From Rhodonellum sp041748555 (GTDB lineage Bacteria > Bacteroidota > Bacteroidia > Cytophagales > Cyclobacteriaceae): a DNA stretch of 64,000 nucleotides. How positions within the stretch are numbered: position 1 is the stretch's first letter; each line of letters starts with the position of its first letter. The notes beneath the pieces were generated by a model. It was not told where the DNA came from. It ran no database searches and saw nothing but the letters and a program-made list of their open reading frames with translations. The stretch covers positions 62,001 through 126,000 of the forward strand of contig JBGTDA010000034.1 of NCBI GenBank assembly GCA_041748555.1, read 5' to 3'. The translations under genes were made by a program, and so were the position numbers. Positions 42,541 through 51,451 of the stretch are shown piece by piece.

Positions 42541-44115
42541 TTATTTTTTATCCTGTTTCTGCAGCTGATCCTTTAAGCGGTTTTTCAGCTTGTCCAAAAA
42601 ACGAATGACTTCATCCGTATCCTCGAGCCTGTAGCCGGCCGAGGTTTTTTCTTCATGCAATCCAACAATTATTCCGATGCCAGTGTCTTTGATAACTTTA
42701 AGTGCATCTTCGTCCGTTACATCATCCCCAATAAAAAACGGGACGTATTTATCCGACTTCAGCTCCAGCTTTTCCAGAAGCCAACTCAGTGCTTTTCCTT
42801 TATGCCAATCCAGATCGGGTTTAAGTTCCAGTATTTTCTTACCCGCTCCTATCTTTAACTTATCTTGCTGTTTCAGCTCTTCATTTACTGCATTTTTCAA
42901 TTCCTGAACGCTGCCTTCCGCCACATTCCGGTAGTGGACAGCGATGGCATATTTCTTTCTTTCTACCTGCGCACCGGCCATTCCTTTCAGCTTTTCTTTT
43001 AAATTATTTTCAGCCTCATCAAGAATGGGTAGAATTTTTATTCCGGGTTCATATTGCATTTCCAGATCATCGGGTCCGGTAATATCGAATCCGTGACTAC
43101 CTGCATATATAATATTTTCTAAGTTCACCTTAGCCGCCACATTTTGTCGGTCTCGGCCACTGATGACTCCAACGGTTATTATAGACGACAATTCCCTGAC
43201 AATATTTCTGGCTTTTTCCGAGATAATGGCCTCTTCAGGATCGGAAACAATTGGAGTAAGGGTGCCATCATAGTCCAAAAAAAGTACTGGTGTTTTAGAG
43301 CCCAATTCTTCCATGATCCGGTCAAGGTGAGCCAATGCGTCAGGAAGTTCATCAGCAGTCAAAGCTTTAGCCTCTCCTGTTATTTTATTCATCACTTCAC
43401 CCAAATCCTTTACCACTAGATCTGCTCCTGCTTCTGTTAGGGAAGATTCTTCCCCTTCGTTTCGCGCAACGCCAACAACAAATAAAACCTTTCCTTTCTT
43501 CCCGGCTTCAACGCCCGGAAATGCATCTTCTATTACCACGCATTGGTTAACTTCAAAACCTAACCGGTCTGCTGCCGTCTGAAAAATATCAGGTTCAGGT
43601 TTGCCTTGTAAATTTTCTTCCTGAAGCGTCTGTCCATCAACCCTAACATCAAAAAGATCTGCTATTCCCGCAGCTTCCAGAATTCTCCGGCAATTGCGGC
43701 TTGCTGAAATCACAGCGAGTTTTATTCCGTTACTTTTCCAGTTTCTAACCAATTCCAAAGTATCAGGATATACATCAGCTCCTTCTTTATCCAAAAGGTT
43801 CAGAAAGATTTCATCCTTTCGCATTCCCAACCCATTTACGGTATCCTCTTCCTCTTTTTTTGCCGCACCGTCAGGAAGCTTTATTCCTCTTGATTCCAAA
43901 AAATTCCTAACCCCCTCAAACTCCGATATTCCGTCGAAATACTTTTTATAGTCCTTTTCTATATCCATAGGAAGATATTCCGGTCCGTTTTTTCTCAGTA
44001 AAAACTCATCAAACATCATTTTCCATGCACTTGCATGGAGTTTGGCGTTCTGAATTATGACTACATCCATATCCAAAATGACTGCCTTAAATTTTCCGTT
44101 TACTTCTTCGAGCAT
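42541..44115 (-). CDS. HAD (beta-phosphoglucomutase-like) - trehalose-phosphatase fusion protein
   Basis: 524 residues from the ATG at 44115; an ATG at 44154 would add 13. Numbering from the longer form: HAD-like domain (about 22-260) with motif I DMDVV at 28-32, motif II AVISAS (147-152), K185-P-E-P-D and VIEDAFPGVEAG. The OtsB domain (about 288-525) has FLDYDGTL (292-299), ISGRDR and GDDVTDEDAL. OtsB removes phosphate from trehalose-6-phosphate; the N-terminal part resembles beta-phosphoglucomutase, which would handle beta-glucose-1-phosphate from trehalose breakdown. Motif I has Val where family members have Gly (DMDGV). No trehalose-6-phosphate synthase or phosphorylase is adjacent. Confidence 0.88.
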   Translation of the reverse strand: MLEEVNGKFKAVILDMDVVIIQNAKLHASAWKMMFDEFLLRKNGPEYLPMDIEKDYKKYFDGISEFEGVRNFLESRGIKLPDGAAKKEEEDTVNGLGMRKDEIFLNLLDKEGADVYPDTLELVRNWKSNGIKLAVISASRNCRRILEAAGIADLFDVRVDGQTLQEENLQGKPEPDIFQTAADRLGFEVNQCVVIEDAFPGVEAGKKGKVLFVVGVARNEGEESSLTEAGADLVVKDLGEVMNKITGEAKALTADELPDALAHLDRIMEELGSKTPVLFLDYDGTLTPIVSDPEEAIISEKARNIVRELSSIITVGVISGRDRQNVAAKVNLENIIYAGSHGFDITGPDDLEMQYEPGIKILPILDEAENNLKEKLKGMAGAQVERKKYAIAVHYRNVAEGSVQELKNAVNEELKQQDKLKIGAGKKILELKPDLDWHKGKALSWLLEKLELKSDKYVPFFIGDDVTDEDALKVIKDTGIGIIVGLHEEKTSAGYRLEDTDEVIRFLDKLKNRLKDQLQKQDKK

Positions 44116-44286
44116 ATTAGTTTCGATTAAATTATTTATGGACACTATAGTCACACCCTGCGATAAGTTACCTCAATTGTGCCTTAAAGTTACATTTTCT
44201 AAGCTTCAAAATTCACTCCAAGCTAGCACCGGAGGTTGGGGTAATCAAGCAAGCGTGAAATCTTAATTCAGATAAATTTCCTGAAT

Positions 44287-44480
44287 TTAGTTCAATGAAT
44301 CAACCTCTTCACCCATGGGCAGTTGAAAGGCTTTCCTGCCCACGATCAATCCCATACCGGCTGCACTTTGTTGTTTACGGCTGTTTTGACAACCAAGTCG
44401 CTTTCAATAAGGGAGGCTCCGCCGAAATTGATAATGCCTAGCCGGCCCATATAGCAAATGGCTACCTGATGTCTCGCGGG
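44287..44480 (-). pseudogene. Relic of a class I fructose-bisphosphate aldolase gene
   Basis: The minus strand reads QVAICYMGRLGIINFGGAS, then ESDLVVKTAVNNK. After a frameshift comes GMGLIVGRKAFQLPMGEEV and a stop at 44287-44289. This matches the C-terminal region of FbaB-type class I aldolases (CYMGRxGLINSGG, TAVINKRAGGMGLILGRKAF in memory of the family). The N-terminal two thirds, with the Schiff-base lysine, is gone, and the C-terminal tail is cut. The rest of the gap (44490-45096) shows nothing I can identify. Confidence 0.75.
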
Positions 44481-45051
44481 TAAGCTTGTAACAAATCAGG
44501 AACTTACTTGCTGAAATCTATTTCGGAACAACCTTAAAGCGCAGAAGAGATGGGTTTTCCTTCATCCTTTATTTTAAAGTTCCACACACTTAATGACCAT
44601 TATACATGCATAGTCATTTTGTCAGGTTGATTGTATTTACTTGATAACCAATTCCATACCAGTATCGGGATTCAAAAATCCCTTCTCTCATCTTCAACAG
44701 GTATGTTTATAACACTGGGTTTATTTATTTTGGATTGAAGGACTAAATCCGGTCCGGTTTATTGAATCTATTTATCGAGGATTAAAAATCTTATCCCTGT
44801 CTTATAATATATCGTTTATTCATAAGGTCATAAGTTTAGTATCTTAAATCTTCTCGTGGTAGATCATGAAATTGGACGAAATAAATAATTCTATGGTTCA
44901 TGTTCCTTTTAAGTTACAAACCGTAGCATTAATGAAACCTCTGGGAGGTGAATGGCTTTGAATGACGGTAGCCTCAAAAACTTAAATTCCGCCAATTAAG
45001 TTAGTGTCGGTAATTGTTGAAAAATATGTCCAACCCGGATTTAAGCTGCTA

Positions 45052-45059
45052 TAATTTTG
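45052..45059 (+). promoter_or_regulatory. Possible Bacteroidota -7 element
   Basis: TAATTTTG fits the TAnnTTTG consensus of the Bacteroidota housekeeping sigma factor, 37 bp before the ATG of the SnoaL-like lipoprotein gene. No TTG -33 element lies at the usual 19-21 bp spacing, so this is a weak call. Confidence 0.3.
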
Positions 45060-45096
45060 AGAACAATCTTTTGAAATAAAAAACAACCATAATTCC

Positions 45097-45552
45097 ATGA
45101 ATAACAACATCTTAATAGCTGTGATTGCCTTTTTATGTTCCTGTGGTGAACGGGAGTCAAATTTAAATACAAATGATATTGAGGCCATTGAAGAAATGAG
45201 TAAAGATCGAGCAGTAGCCTTCAACTCGGGAGATGCACGAAGGATTTCCGACCATTTTACCGTGGAGGGAATCTTGATGGCTCCGGGAAAATCTGTTGCC
45301 CGGGGAAAAAAAGCAGTTGAGGAGTATTATGCAGGCATATTCCGTGAATATGAAACTGTTTTGGAAAGCTATTACGATGAGGTGGAAGTTTCGGGTGGAC
45401 TTGGTTTTGGTAGAGGTGAAGCGAAAGTTATGCTGATCTCCAGGCAATCGGGAGACACCACATATTCAAGTTCAAAATATCTCAACATTGTCCAAAAGCA
45501 GTCAGACGGAACCTGGAAGACTACCCATGATATATGGAATGGCAATGAATGA
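45097..45552 (+). CDS. SnoaL/NTF2-like lipoprotein (DUF4440 type)
   Basis: 151 residues. Lipoprotein signal: a hydrophobic stretch ending FLCSCG with the Cys at about 16. The mature domain is NTF2-like: AIEEMSKDRAVAFNSGD helix, FTVEGILMAPGKSVARGKKAV, EYYAGIFREYE, and strands ending TTHDIWNG. The DUF4440/SnoaL-like fold binds small molecules; several relatives are isomerases, but no catalytic role can be claimed. It lies 185 bp upstream of a sugar dehydrogenase-like lipoprotein gene on the same strand, separated by very AT-rich DNA, so it is probably independent. Confidence 0.85.
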   Translation: MNNNILIAVIAFLCSCGERESNLNTNDIEAIEEMSKDRAVAFNSGDARRISDHFTVEGILMAPGKSVARGKKAVEEYYAGIFREYETVLESYYDEVEVSGGLGFGRGEAKVMLISRQSGDTTYSSSKYLNIVQKQSDGTWKTTHDIWNGNE

Positions 45553-45736
45553 TTGTAGATCTGAAACCTTTTTAAATTTTTCAAAATAAAATTAATTATT
45601 TTTTATATGATTATAAAATAAGTTTAGCATGCTGAAAATAATATAATATTTTTTATTATTTATTAATATTCTATAGGATTGAATTTTTTTTGGAATATGA
45701 TTTGGATTCTTTTTTCCATACGTTAAATACATTGAT

Positions 45737-46954
45737 ATGAAAAAATTAATTTACGGTTTTGGGATTACGGCCGTTGCCATGGGATTAGTTATAGGATGTG
45801 CAGACGAAATCTGGGATACCCAAATTCCGGAAACCGACGAGAACCCTACTCAATCAGAGGTAGCCGGATATGTTTTTAAGCCGGCTTTGGTGCCTGCTAC
45901 AAATGAACGTGTAGAACAGCTCAGCGTACCCGATGGATTCACAGTCAGCAAATTTGCCGAAAATCTGGGTAATCCCCGAATAATAGTAGCGGATGATGCC
46001 GGACATGTTTATTTTTCAAATCCTGAAGCCGGAACTGTCGTTTTGCTTGAGGATACGGATGGAGACGGGACTGCCGACCGGTCTGAAACAGTAGCTGAAA
46101 TTGATAAGGCTCATGGGCTGACCATCCACAACAATAAATTGTTTATTGTATCTATCAAAGAAATTTATTCTGCTGATATACGTGCAGACGGCACACTTGC
46201 TGAACCTCAATTACTAAAAAGCGATCTTCCTGACGGTGGACAACATCCCAACCGAACAATTGCTTTTGGTCCTGATGATCAGATGTATGTAACTATTGGC
46301 AGTACCTGCAATGCCTGCCCGGAACCCAATCCATTACATGCAACTATGGTAATTGCCGATGAAAGTGCCTCCAATATGGAGATATTTGCTTCGGGATTAA
46401 GAAATACAGTCGGTTTTGATTGGCATCCAACATCAGGTGCTTTGTGGGGAATGGATCATGGAATAGATTGGCTAGGTGATGAGGAGCAAAAGGAAGAATT
46501 AAATATTATTGAAGAAGGGGCGGATTATGGCTGGCCGTTTATTTATGAAAACGGAAAATACAATCCTGGAAACAGACCTCCCGGGAATATAACTTATGCA
46601 GAATACAGTGAACAAAGTACTTTCCCAACTCTTCTATATACTGCCCATGCCGCTCCGATGGAAATGATCTTTTATGGAGGTAGTCAGTTTCCGGAAGAGT
46701 ATCAAGGAGATGCTTTTGTTGCTTATCGGGGTTCGTGGAACAGAAGCACGGCCGTTGGATATAAAGTGGCAAGATTGAGGTTCGAGAATGGAGAACCTGC
46801 CGGATTTGATGATTTTCTCACCGGGTTTTTGGTGGACAATAATAGGGCACATTTTGGAAGATTGGTGGGACTAACCATCCTTCCGGATGGCTCATTACTG
46901 GTTTCGGAGGACACCAATGGCGTAATCTATCGAATTGCATTTGGAAATGATTAG
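45737..46954 (+). CDS. PQQ-dependent sugar dehydrogenase-like lipoprotein (sorbosone dehydrogenase group)
   Basis: 405 residues. Lipoprotein signal with Cys at about 21 (VIGCADE). The mature protein is a six-bladed propeller: FTVSKFAENLGNPR, GHVYFSNPEAGTV, DTDGDGTAD (calcium-type loop), AHGLTIHNNKLFI with the His that acts in soluble glucose dehydrogenase relatives, FASGLRNTVGFDWHP, and EDTNGVIYRI at the end. There is no CxxCH haem motif, so it is not a cytochrome fusion. The broken copy at 30800-31637 shares the WGFRNVIG/SGLRNTVG region and the C-terminal layout. The electron acceptor and substrate are unknown. A terminator follows at 47038. Confidence 0.85.
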   Translation: MKKLIYGFGITAVAMGLVIGCADEIWDTQIPETDENPTQSEVAGYVFKPALVPATNERVEQLSVPDGFTVSKFAENLGNPRIIVADDAGHVYFSNPEAGTVVLLEDTDGDGTADRSETVAEIDKAHGLTIHNNKLFIVSIKEIYSADIRADGTLAEPQLLKSDLPDGGQHPNRTIAFGPDDQMYVTIGSTCNACPEPNPLHATMVIADESASNMEIFASGLRNTVGFDWHPTSGALWGMDHGIDWLGDEEQKEELNIIEEGADYGWPFIYENGKYNPGNRPPGNITYAEYSEQSTFPTLLYTAHAAPMEMIFYGGSQFPEEYQGDAFVAYRGSWNRSTAVGYKVARLRFENGEPAGFDDFLTGFLVDNNRAHFGRLVGLTILPDGSLLVSEDTNGVIYRIAFGND

Positions 46955-47037
46955 TATTTGCTGCAGAGATTGTGGAGTATATAAGTATTTTTATAAACAA
47001 AATAGTGTGAAAAATAATTGACTTGTGAAAATTTTAG

Positions 47038-47072
47038 AAATAGTTCGGGATGATTCCCGGAACTATTTTTTC
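47038..47072 (+). terminator. Rho-independent terminator
   Basis: Stem AAATAGTTC-GGGA (47038-47050) pairs with TCCCGGAACTATTT (47055-47068) with one bulged base and a TGAT loop, followed by TTTT. It ends the sugar dehydrogenase-like gene. Confidence 0.8.
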
Positions 47073-47244
47073 TGATGAATTAAACAGATAATAATACGCT
47101 CTTTGGATTTTTTGATATTCGGTCTCCCAACTTCCTGCTATTTTCACATTGTCTGCTCTATAAGGCAGCATTTTTGAATTGGATTTTTAAATATGGAGGT
47201 TTGAGAAAATGCACTTTTATAAATTTCTAAATCAGAAAAACCTT

Positions 47245-48159
47245 ATGAATTCAAAAACTACCGACCACTTTGAGGTCCTTATCATTGGCGGAAGCTTTGC
47301 GGGATTGTCAGCCGGATTGTCTTTGGGCAGAGCATTACGCAAAGTCCTGATCGTCGACAGCGGTCATCCCTGCAACATTAAGACTCCCAACTCTCATAAT
47401 TTCATTACTCACGATGGAGAGAAGCCTTCTGTTTTAGCTCAAAAGGCAAAAAAAGATGTTTTACAGTATCCTACAGTAACTTTTTGGGAGGACCGTGTAG
47501 TGGATGCCGAACAAAAAGGAGAGGGTTTTGAATTCCGGACTCAGAAAGGAAAATTTTTTTCTGCCAAAAAAATCATCTTTGCCACCGGTGTTACCGATCT
47601 CATGCCTGATATCCAGGGCTTCGAAGAATGCTGGGGTATATCTGTACTCCATTGCCCTTATTGCCATGGATATGAAGTCAAAAATCAAAAAACAGGATTA
47701 TTGGGTAACGGGGACATGGGATTTGAATTCTCCAAAATCATTACCCACTGGACAAATGATCTTATCCTGTTTACCAACGGCAAATCCACTTTGTCAACAG
47801 AACAAACCCAACTACTGACAGAAGCGGGGGTACAGATTGAGGAGGAGACAATTACGGAATTGGAACATGAGGATGGATTTCTTCAAAACGTCATCCTGAA
47901 AAACAAATCAAAAATTCCCGTCAAGGCGATCTATGCGAAACCCGAAATCCGTCAACAAACTGACTTACCCGTTCAACTGGGATGTAAACTCAATGATCAT
48001 GGATTGATAGAAGTGGATATATTCCAGCAATCTGATGTGTCTGATATTTATGCAGCAGGTGATAATTCAAGTGTGGGACGCTCTGTTGCAGTTGCCACTG
48101 CGGCAGGTTCAGTAGCCGGAATGATGCTGAACAAAGATATGATAGAAAGCCGGTTCTGA
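47245..48159 (+). CDS. Thioredoxin reductase-like FAD/NAD(P) oxidoreductase
   Basis: 304 residues from the ATG at 47245 (an upstream ATG at 47209 adds 12). FAD-binding motif VLIIGGSFAGLSAG, redox-type motif HCPYCHGYE at about 148-156 (from the upstream ATG; Cys149-Pro-Tyr-Cys152), an NAD(P)-binding GLLGNGDMGFEF, and DIYAAGDNSS near the end. The CPYC pair differs from the CATC/CAVC of true TrxB. Such enzymes are often assigned to low-molecular-weight disulphide or unknown substrates. No thioredoxin gene lies beside it. The next gene, BrkB, is convergent. Confidence 0.88.
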   Translation: MNSKTTDHFEVLIIGGSFAGLSAGLSLGRALRKVLIVDSGHPCNIKTPNSHNFITHDGEKPSVLAQKAKKDVLQYPTVTFWEDRVVDAEQKGEGFEFRTQKGKFFSAKKIIFATGVTDLMPDIQGFEECWGISVLHCPYCHGYEVKNQKTGLLGNGDMGFEFSKIITHWTNDLILFTNGKSTLSTEQTQLLTEAGVQIEEETITELEHEDGFLQNVILKNKSKIPVKAIYAKPEIRQQTDLPVQLGCKLNDHGLIEVDIFQQSDVSDIYAAGDNSSVGRSVAVATAAGSVAGMMLNKDMIESRF

Positions 48160-48219
48160 GACAGACTAATCTACTATCTCCTTTCTCCTTTCTACCTTCT
48201 ACCCTCTTCATCTCCCGTC

Positions 48220-49128
48220 TCATGTCTGCTTTAGCTGATACGAGGCAGACCATTTGGCATGGTTGGCCGGTTGTATGGGATGTCCGAAATGTTTTGCATA
48301 GATCTTGGTAAACATAGCTCCGAAAAATAGTATCAGGCAGGTATAGTTTACCCACAACATGATCAGAATGATGGTGCCTGCGGCGCCGAAACTTGAGGTA
48401 GGATCGGATATTCCAAAATACAATCCCAATAAAGTTTTTCCAATAGAAAAAAGCAAAGAAGTTACCATGGCACCTACCCAAACTGATCTCCATTGAATCT
48501 TCACGTCCGGCAAAACCTTGAACATAATGGCAAACAGTAAAGTCACAATTCCAAATGAAACCAGAAAATTCACAACTTCTACGAAAAAATAAATGTTATC
48601 TCCAAAATTATCTGTAATCCAGTCGCTTACTACAGAAATTATCGAGGATAACAATAAAGTGATCAAAAGCAAAAAAGCCAACACCAGGATCAGTCCCAAT
48701 GAACTAGCCCTGTCAACCAGTAACTTTTTAAAATTGTTATCCGGAACGGCTTCTACATCCCAAAGATAATTCAATGTTTTTTGTAATTGAAAAAACAAGG
48801 TTGTGGCACCATATACCAATGCCCCGATTCCTATTATTTTCATAAATACATTTGAATCCTCAACCGCCGAGTTTTCCAGAATACCTTCTAAACTCTTAGC
48901 AGTACTTTCACCCATTATTCCGCCAAGCTGATTGCTCACTTCTCCCTGAACAGCCTCCTCACCAAAAAATATCCCGGCCGCCCAAATAATGATCATCAAA
49001 AGACCCGGAATTGAAAAAATGGCAAAATAGGAGATTGTGGCACTTTCTCGAAATGGGTCGACATCATTCCAACTACTTGCGGATTTAAATAAGATTGATT
49101 TTAAGTCTTTGAATTTAATTATTTTCAT
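48220..49128 (-). CDS. YihY/BrkB family inner-membrane protein
   Basis: 302 residues with about six membrane helices (about 30-55, 95-115, 140-165, 180-205, 215-238 and 250-275). Family marks: DPFRESATISYFAIFSIPGLLM near the start, GALVYGATTLFFQLQKTLNYLWDV, LPDVKIQWRSVWVGAMVTSLLF, and AAGTIILIMLWVNYTCLILFFGA. This group was once called ribonuclease BN, which is now considered an error; it is probably a transporter of unknown solute. No partners. The 411 bp upstream hold no gene I recognise. Confidence 0.92.
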   Translation of the reverse strand: MKIIKFKDLKSILFKSASSWNDVDPFRESATISYFAIFSIPGLLMIIIWAAGIFFGEEAVQGEVSNQLGGIMGESTAKSLEGILENSAVEDSNVFMKIIGIGALVYGATTLFFQLQKTLNYLWDVEAVPDNNFKKLLVDRASSLGLILVLAFLLLITLLLSSIISVVSDWITDNFGDNIYFFVEVVNFLVSFGIVTLLFAIMFKVLPDVKIQWRSVWVGAMVTSLLFSIGKTLLGLYFGISDPTSSFGAAGTIILIMLWVNYTCLILFFGAMFTKIYAKHFGHPIQPANHAKWSASYQLKQT

Positions 49129-49539
49129 ATAAAGTATTTTCAGAAGAAATTTAAAATGAAGTGAATAAAATAATAAATCATTCCACTGAATACTCTGAAA
49201 TCAATGGAGATGCAGGGCTCAAAAACCCAATGCGTTGGGAAAAACAAGAATTAAGCCATTTTGGATCTGAAATGAGGCACGTTTTTCGAAAGAAGATTTA
49301 ATATTATTCTTAATTAGATAACATGAACATCTTCAAATGGTTTATTAAAATAGCGATTTTGAAGTTTTGAAGTAATATTAACCTAAAACGCAAAACGGGT
49401 CGATGGCCGGCTTGAGGCTTTAATGAAACAGTTTGGATAATGTTTGAACTATAGAAATAACTTGATATGCATAAAAATGAACAAAAATATGACCGGTAAT
49501 ACTTATCAGAATCTTGTTTCACCTTAAAAAAATAACATA
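49129..49539. other. Gene-free stretch
   Basis: 411 bp between two divergently oriented genes. A 70-codon minus-strand frame at 49310-49522 has no family marks or plausible context and is not called. No repeats or hairpins were noticed. Confidence 0.4.
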
Positions 49540-49947
49540 ATGAAAAATTTAATCAACGTTCTGGGTCTATCCGCAGTTATCTGCTTTTCAGGTTGCGAGG
49601 GAAACAGAAGCACCAATAATGCTGATTATGATGACACTGAAAGATTGGAGGCAGATACCAATGCCATCGATGGAAACCTAAACCCTAGAGGTTTACCTGA
49701 AGAAACCATTCCTGACAACAGCCAATATTCCGGGGACACGCTTATCCACGACAATCCGCTTCAAAAGGCCGATCTTCCCGAAGGGATCAGAAATGAAATC
49801 GATAAAGATCCCAATATCAGGAATAAAACAATAACACAAAGCCGAACATATTCTCTGGAAAATCAAAGGATGTATGAACTGACTTTTGAAGGAGAAGGCG
49901 AAATTATTGTTTTTGATGAAAAAGGAGTAAGAGTGAAACGAAATTAG
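49540..49947 (+). CDS. Hypothetical small lipoprotein
   Basis: 135 residues, family not recognised. Lipoprotein signal ending SGC with Cys about 19. The mature part has an acidic, Asn/Asp-rich linker (NRSTNNADYDDTERLEADTNA) and a small C-terminal domain: LPEGIRNEIDKDPNI, then strands YELTFEGEGEIIVFDEKG. The DLPEGIRNEI-plus-strands form resembles the PepSY-like or DUF2874-type domains of Bacteroidota periplasmic proteins, but this is tentative. Single gene with its own leader. Confidence 0.75.
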   Translation: MKNLINVLGLSAVICFSGCEGNRSTNNADYDDTERLEADTNAIDGNLNPRGLPEETIPDNSQYSGDTLIHDNPLQKADLPEGIRNEIDKDPNIRNKTITQSRTYSLENQRMYELTFEGEGEIIVFDEKGVRVKRN

Positions 49948-50120
49948 ATCAATATATAAATCGATCAATTCACATTTAGAAATCAGAAATTTCAAATAGG
50001 ACAAACAAGCCCTTGGTTCGTTTGTCTTTTTTTTCCCTCTGGAATTTCGTAATACCACGCCTACACACACATTGGATTTTCTTTAATTTTGATAGGAATC
50101 CCAAAAGATTTACAGAAATA

Positions 50121-50861
50121 ATGCAATTACCTGAAAATAGCAATTCACCTGAAGATGAAGAAATACGCAGACTATTGCTTGAATTGGAAAATTTAGAAAT
50201 TAAATTTCAGGATGTGAATCAAAGATTAGGTGAATTTGAAAAATTGATTCACCTATACCTGGATAAACAGATTTCCAGAATCATTGAATTGTATGCCATA
50301 TATAAAAATCAGAAAAAAGCGAAAAAGGTCAAGCGCCTGGAACAAAAGAAAAGGGGCAAGAACTATAAAGAGTCTTCAACCGAACCTGCTAATTATAAAA
50401 AAAGGCACGAATCCGAATTGATTTTATATGAATCTGAGCAGCAGGAACTTAGAAGAATCTATAAAGAGGCAATTGTGCAGGTTCATCCCGATAAAATCAA
50501 TCATGGTGGAGAAGATGATAACATCAAAAAAGCCACTGCCATAACGGCACAGCTCAATGGTCTTTATAAAAACGGCGAGCTTGAGGAATTGATTAATTTT
50601 TATCAATATGTAATTCTGGGAAATTCAAATTCAAATGAAGCTGGATACCAAACTGTGGTGGTGGATTCTAAAATTCGCCTTTCTTCCCTAAGAAAAAAGA
50701 AGGACACACTTTTTCAAAATTTGAATGAACTTGAAAATTCCTATTTGTATACAATATTGATGACTCATGAAGATCCACTTACTTTTATTGATGAATTGAG
50801 TGTTCAATTTGGGGAAAGAATCCAACAACTGGAAAAAAGAACCAGGACGGCCTCAAATTGA
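50121..50861 (+). CDS. J-domain-like protein with N-terminal coiled coil
   Basis: 246 residues from the ATG at 50121; an earlier ATG at 50013 gives an aromatic N-terminal extension that does not look coding. Residues 10-95 are helical, highly charged and coiled-coil-like (ELENLEIKFQDVNQRLGEFE, then a Lys-rich KKAKKVKRLEQKKRGK). Residues 103-155 have the J-domain pattern: helix II EAIVQV, H122-P-D124 with K125, then a helix (AITAQLNGLYKNG). J-domains stimulate DnaK; this HPD is in an otherwise unfamiliar protein with no zinc finger or DnaJ substrate domain. The C-terminal 60 residues are helical. No chaperone gene adjoins it. Confidence 0.7.
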   Translation: MQLPENSNSPEDEEIRRLLLELENLEIKFQDVNQRLGEFEKLIHLYLDKQISRIIELYAIYKNQKKAKKVKRLEQKKRGKNYKESSTEPANYKKRHESELILYESEQQELRRIYKEAIVQVHPDKINHGGEDDNIKKATAITAQLNGLYKNGELEELINFYQYVILGNSNSNEAGYQTVVVDSKIRLSSLRKKKDTLFQNLNELENSYLYTILMTHEDPLTFIDELSVQFGERIQQLEKRTRTASN

Positions 50862-50899
50862 GATTGTAAATCTGCTTTTATTGGAGAAAAAAAAATATA

Positions 50900-50937
50900 A
50901 ATGCTACAAGAATTTTAAATAAAACTCTTGTAGCATT
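50900..50937 (-). terminator. Terminator of the GlcG/HbpS-like gene
   Basis: Perfect 12-bp stem AATGCTACAAGA (50900-50911) with TCTTGTAGCATT (50926-50937). On the minus strand it is followed by an AT-rich stretch with a run of nine T (plus-strand A run at about 50887-50895), so it terminates the minus-strand gene at 50945-51343. Confidence 0.8.
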
Positions 50938-50944
50938 GAAAGTC

Positions 50945-51343
50945 CTATATTGCTTTGGCGCCAGCCAATGCAACTTCATGATCATTTTCAACTGAGCTGC
51001 CGGATACGCCGATGGCTCCGATTATTTCTCCTGAGCTATCCTTTATTATGACTCCTCCGGGAAAGGTTATCAAACCACCGTTTGAATGTTCGATATTGTA
51101 AAGCGGAGCTCCCGGCTGAACTGCCGGACTTAAATCCTGTGTATTCATCATAAAAAAAGCAGCTGTTCGCGCTTTCTTTAAACTAATATCAATGGATCCG
51201 ATCCAAGCGCCGTCCATTCTAGCAAAGGCTGTCATATTAGCTCCGGCATCTACAACACAGATGTCCATTTTTGTGTCCAATTCAGCTGCTTTTGATTTGG
51301 CTGCATCAATTGCCTTTTCAGCTTGTTGTAATGTAATATTCAT
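50945..51343 (-). CDS. GlcG/HbpS family (DUF336) protein
   Basis: 132 residues. Family marks: QAEKAIDAAKSKAAEL, then ICVVDAGANMTAFARMDGAW, SLKKARTAAFF, GLITFPGGVIIKD and EIIGAIGVSGSSVENDHEVA. Relatives include haem-binding HbpS of Streptomyces and glycolate-locus GlcG; no Bacteroidota function is established. It has no signal peptide, so it is cytoplasmic here. Divergent from mog with about 110 bp between starts. A clear terminator follows. Confidence 0.9.
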   Translation of the reverse strand: MNITLQQAEKAIDAAKSKAAELDTKMDICVVDAGANMTAFARMDGAWIGSIDISLKKARTAAFFMMNTQDLSPAVQPGAPLYNIEHSNGGLITFPGGVIIKDSSGEIIGAIGVSGSSVENDHEVALAGAKAI

Positions 51344-51451
51344 AATTTCTTATTTGTTGTTGTTTTACTATTAATTCTCAGATTTCAAAAATACTAAATA
51401 CATAATTTATCCCACCGGATAATTTTTATATTTTGCAATCAAATTTCTACT

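Noticed and set aside
49310..49522. 70-codon minus-strand frame
   Set aside because: No family resemblance or signal, and it lies in the leader region of the lipoprotein gene on the other strand.
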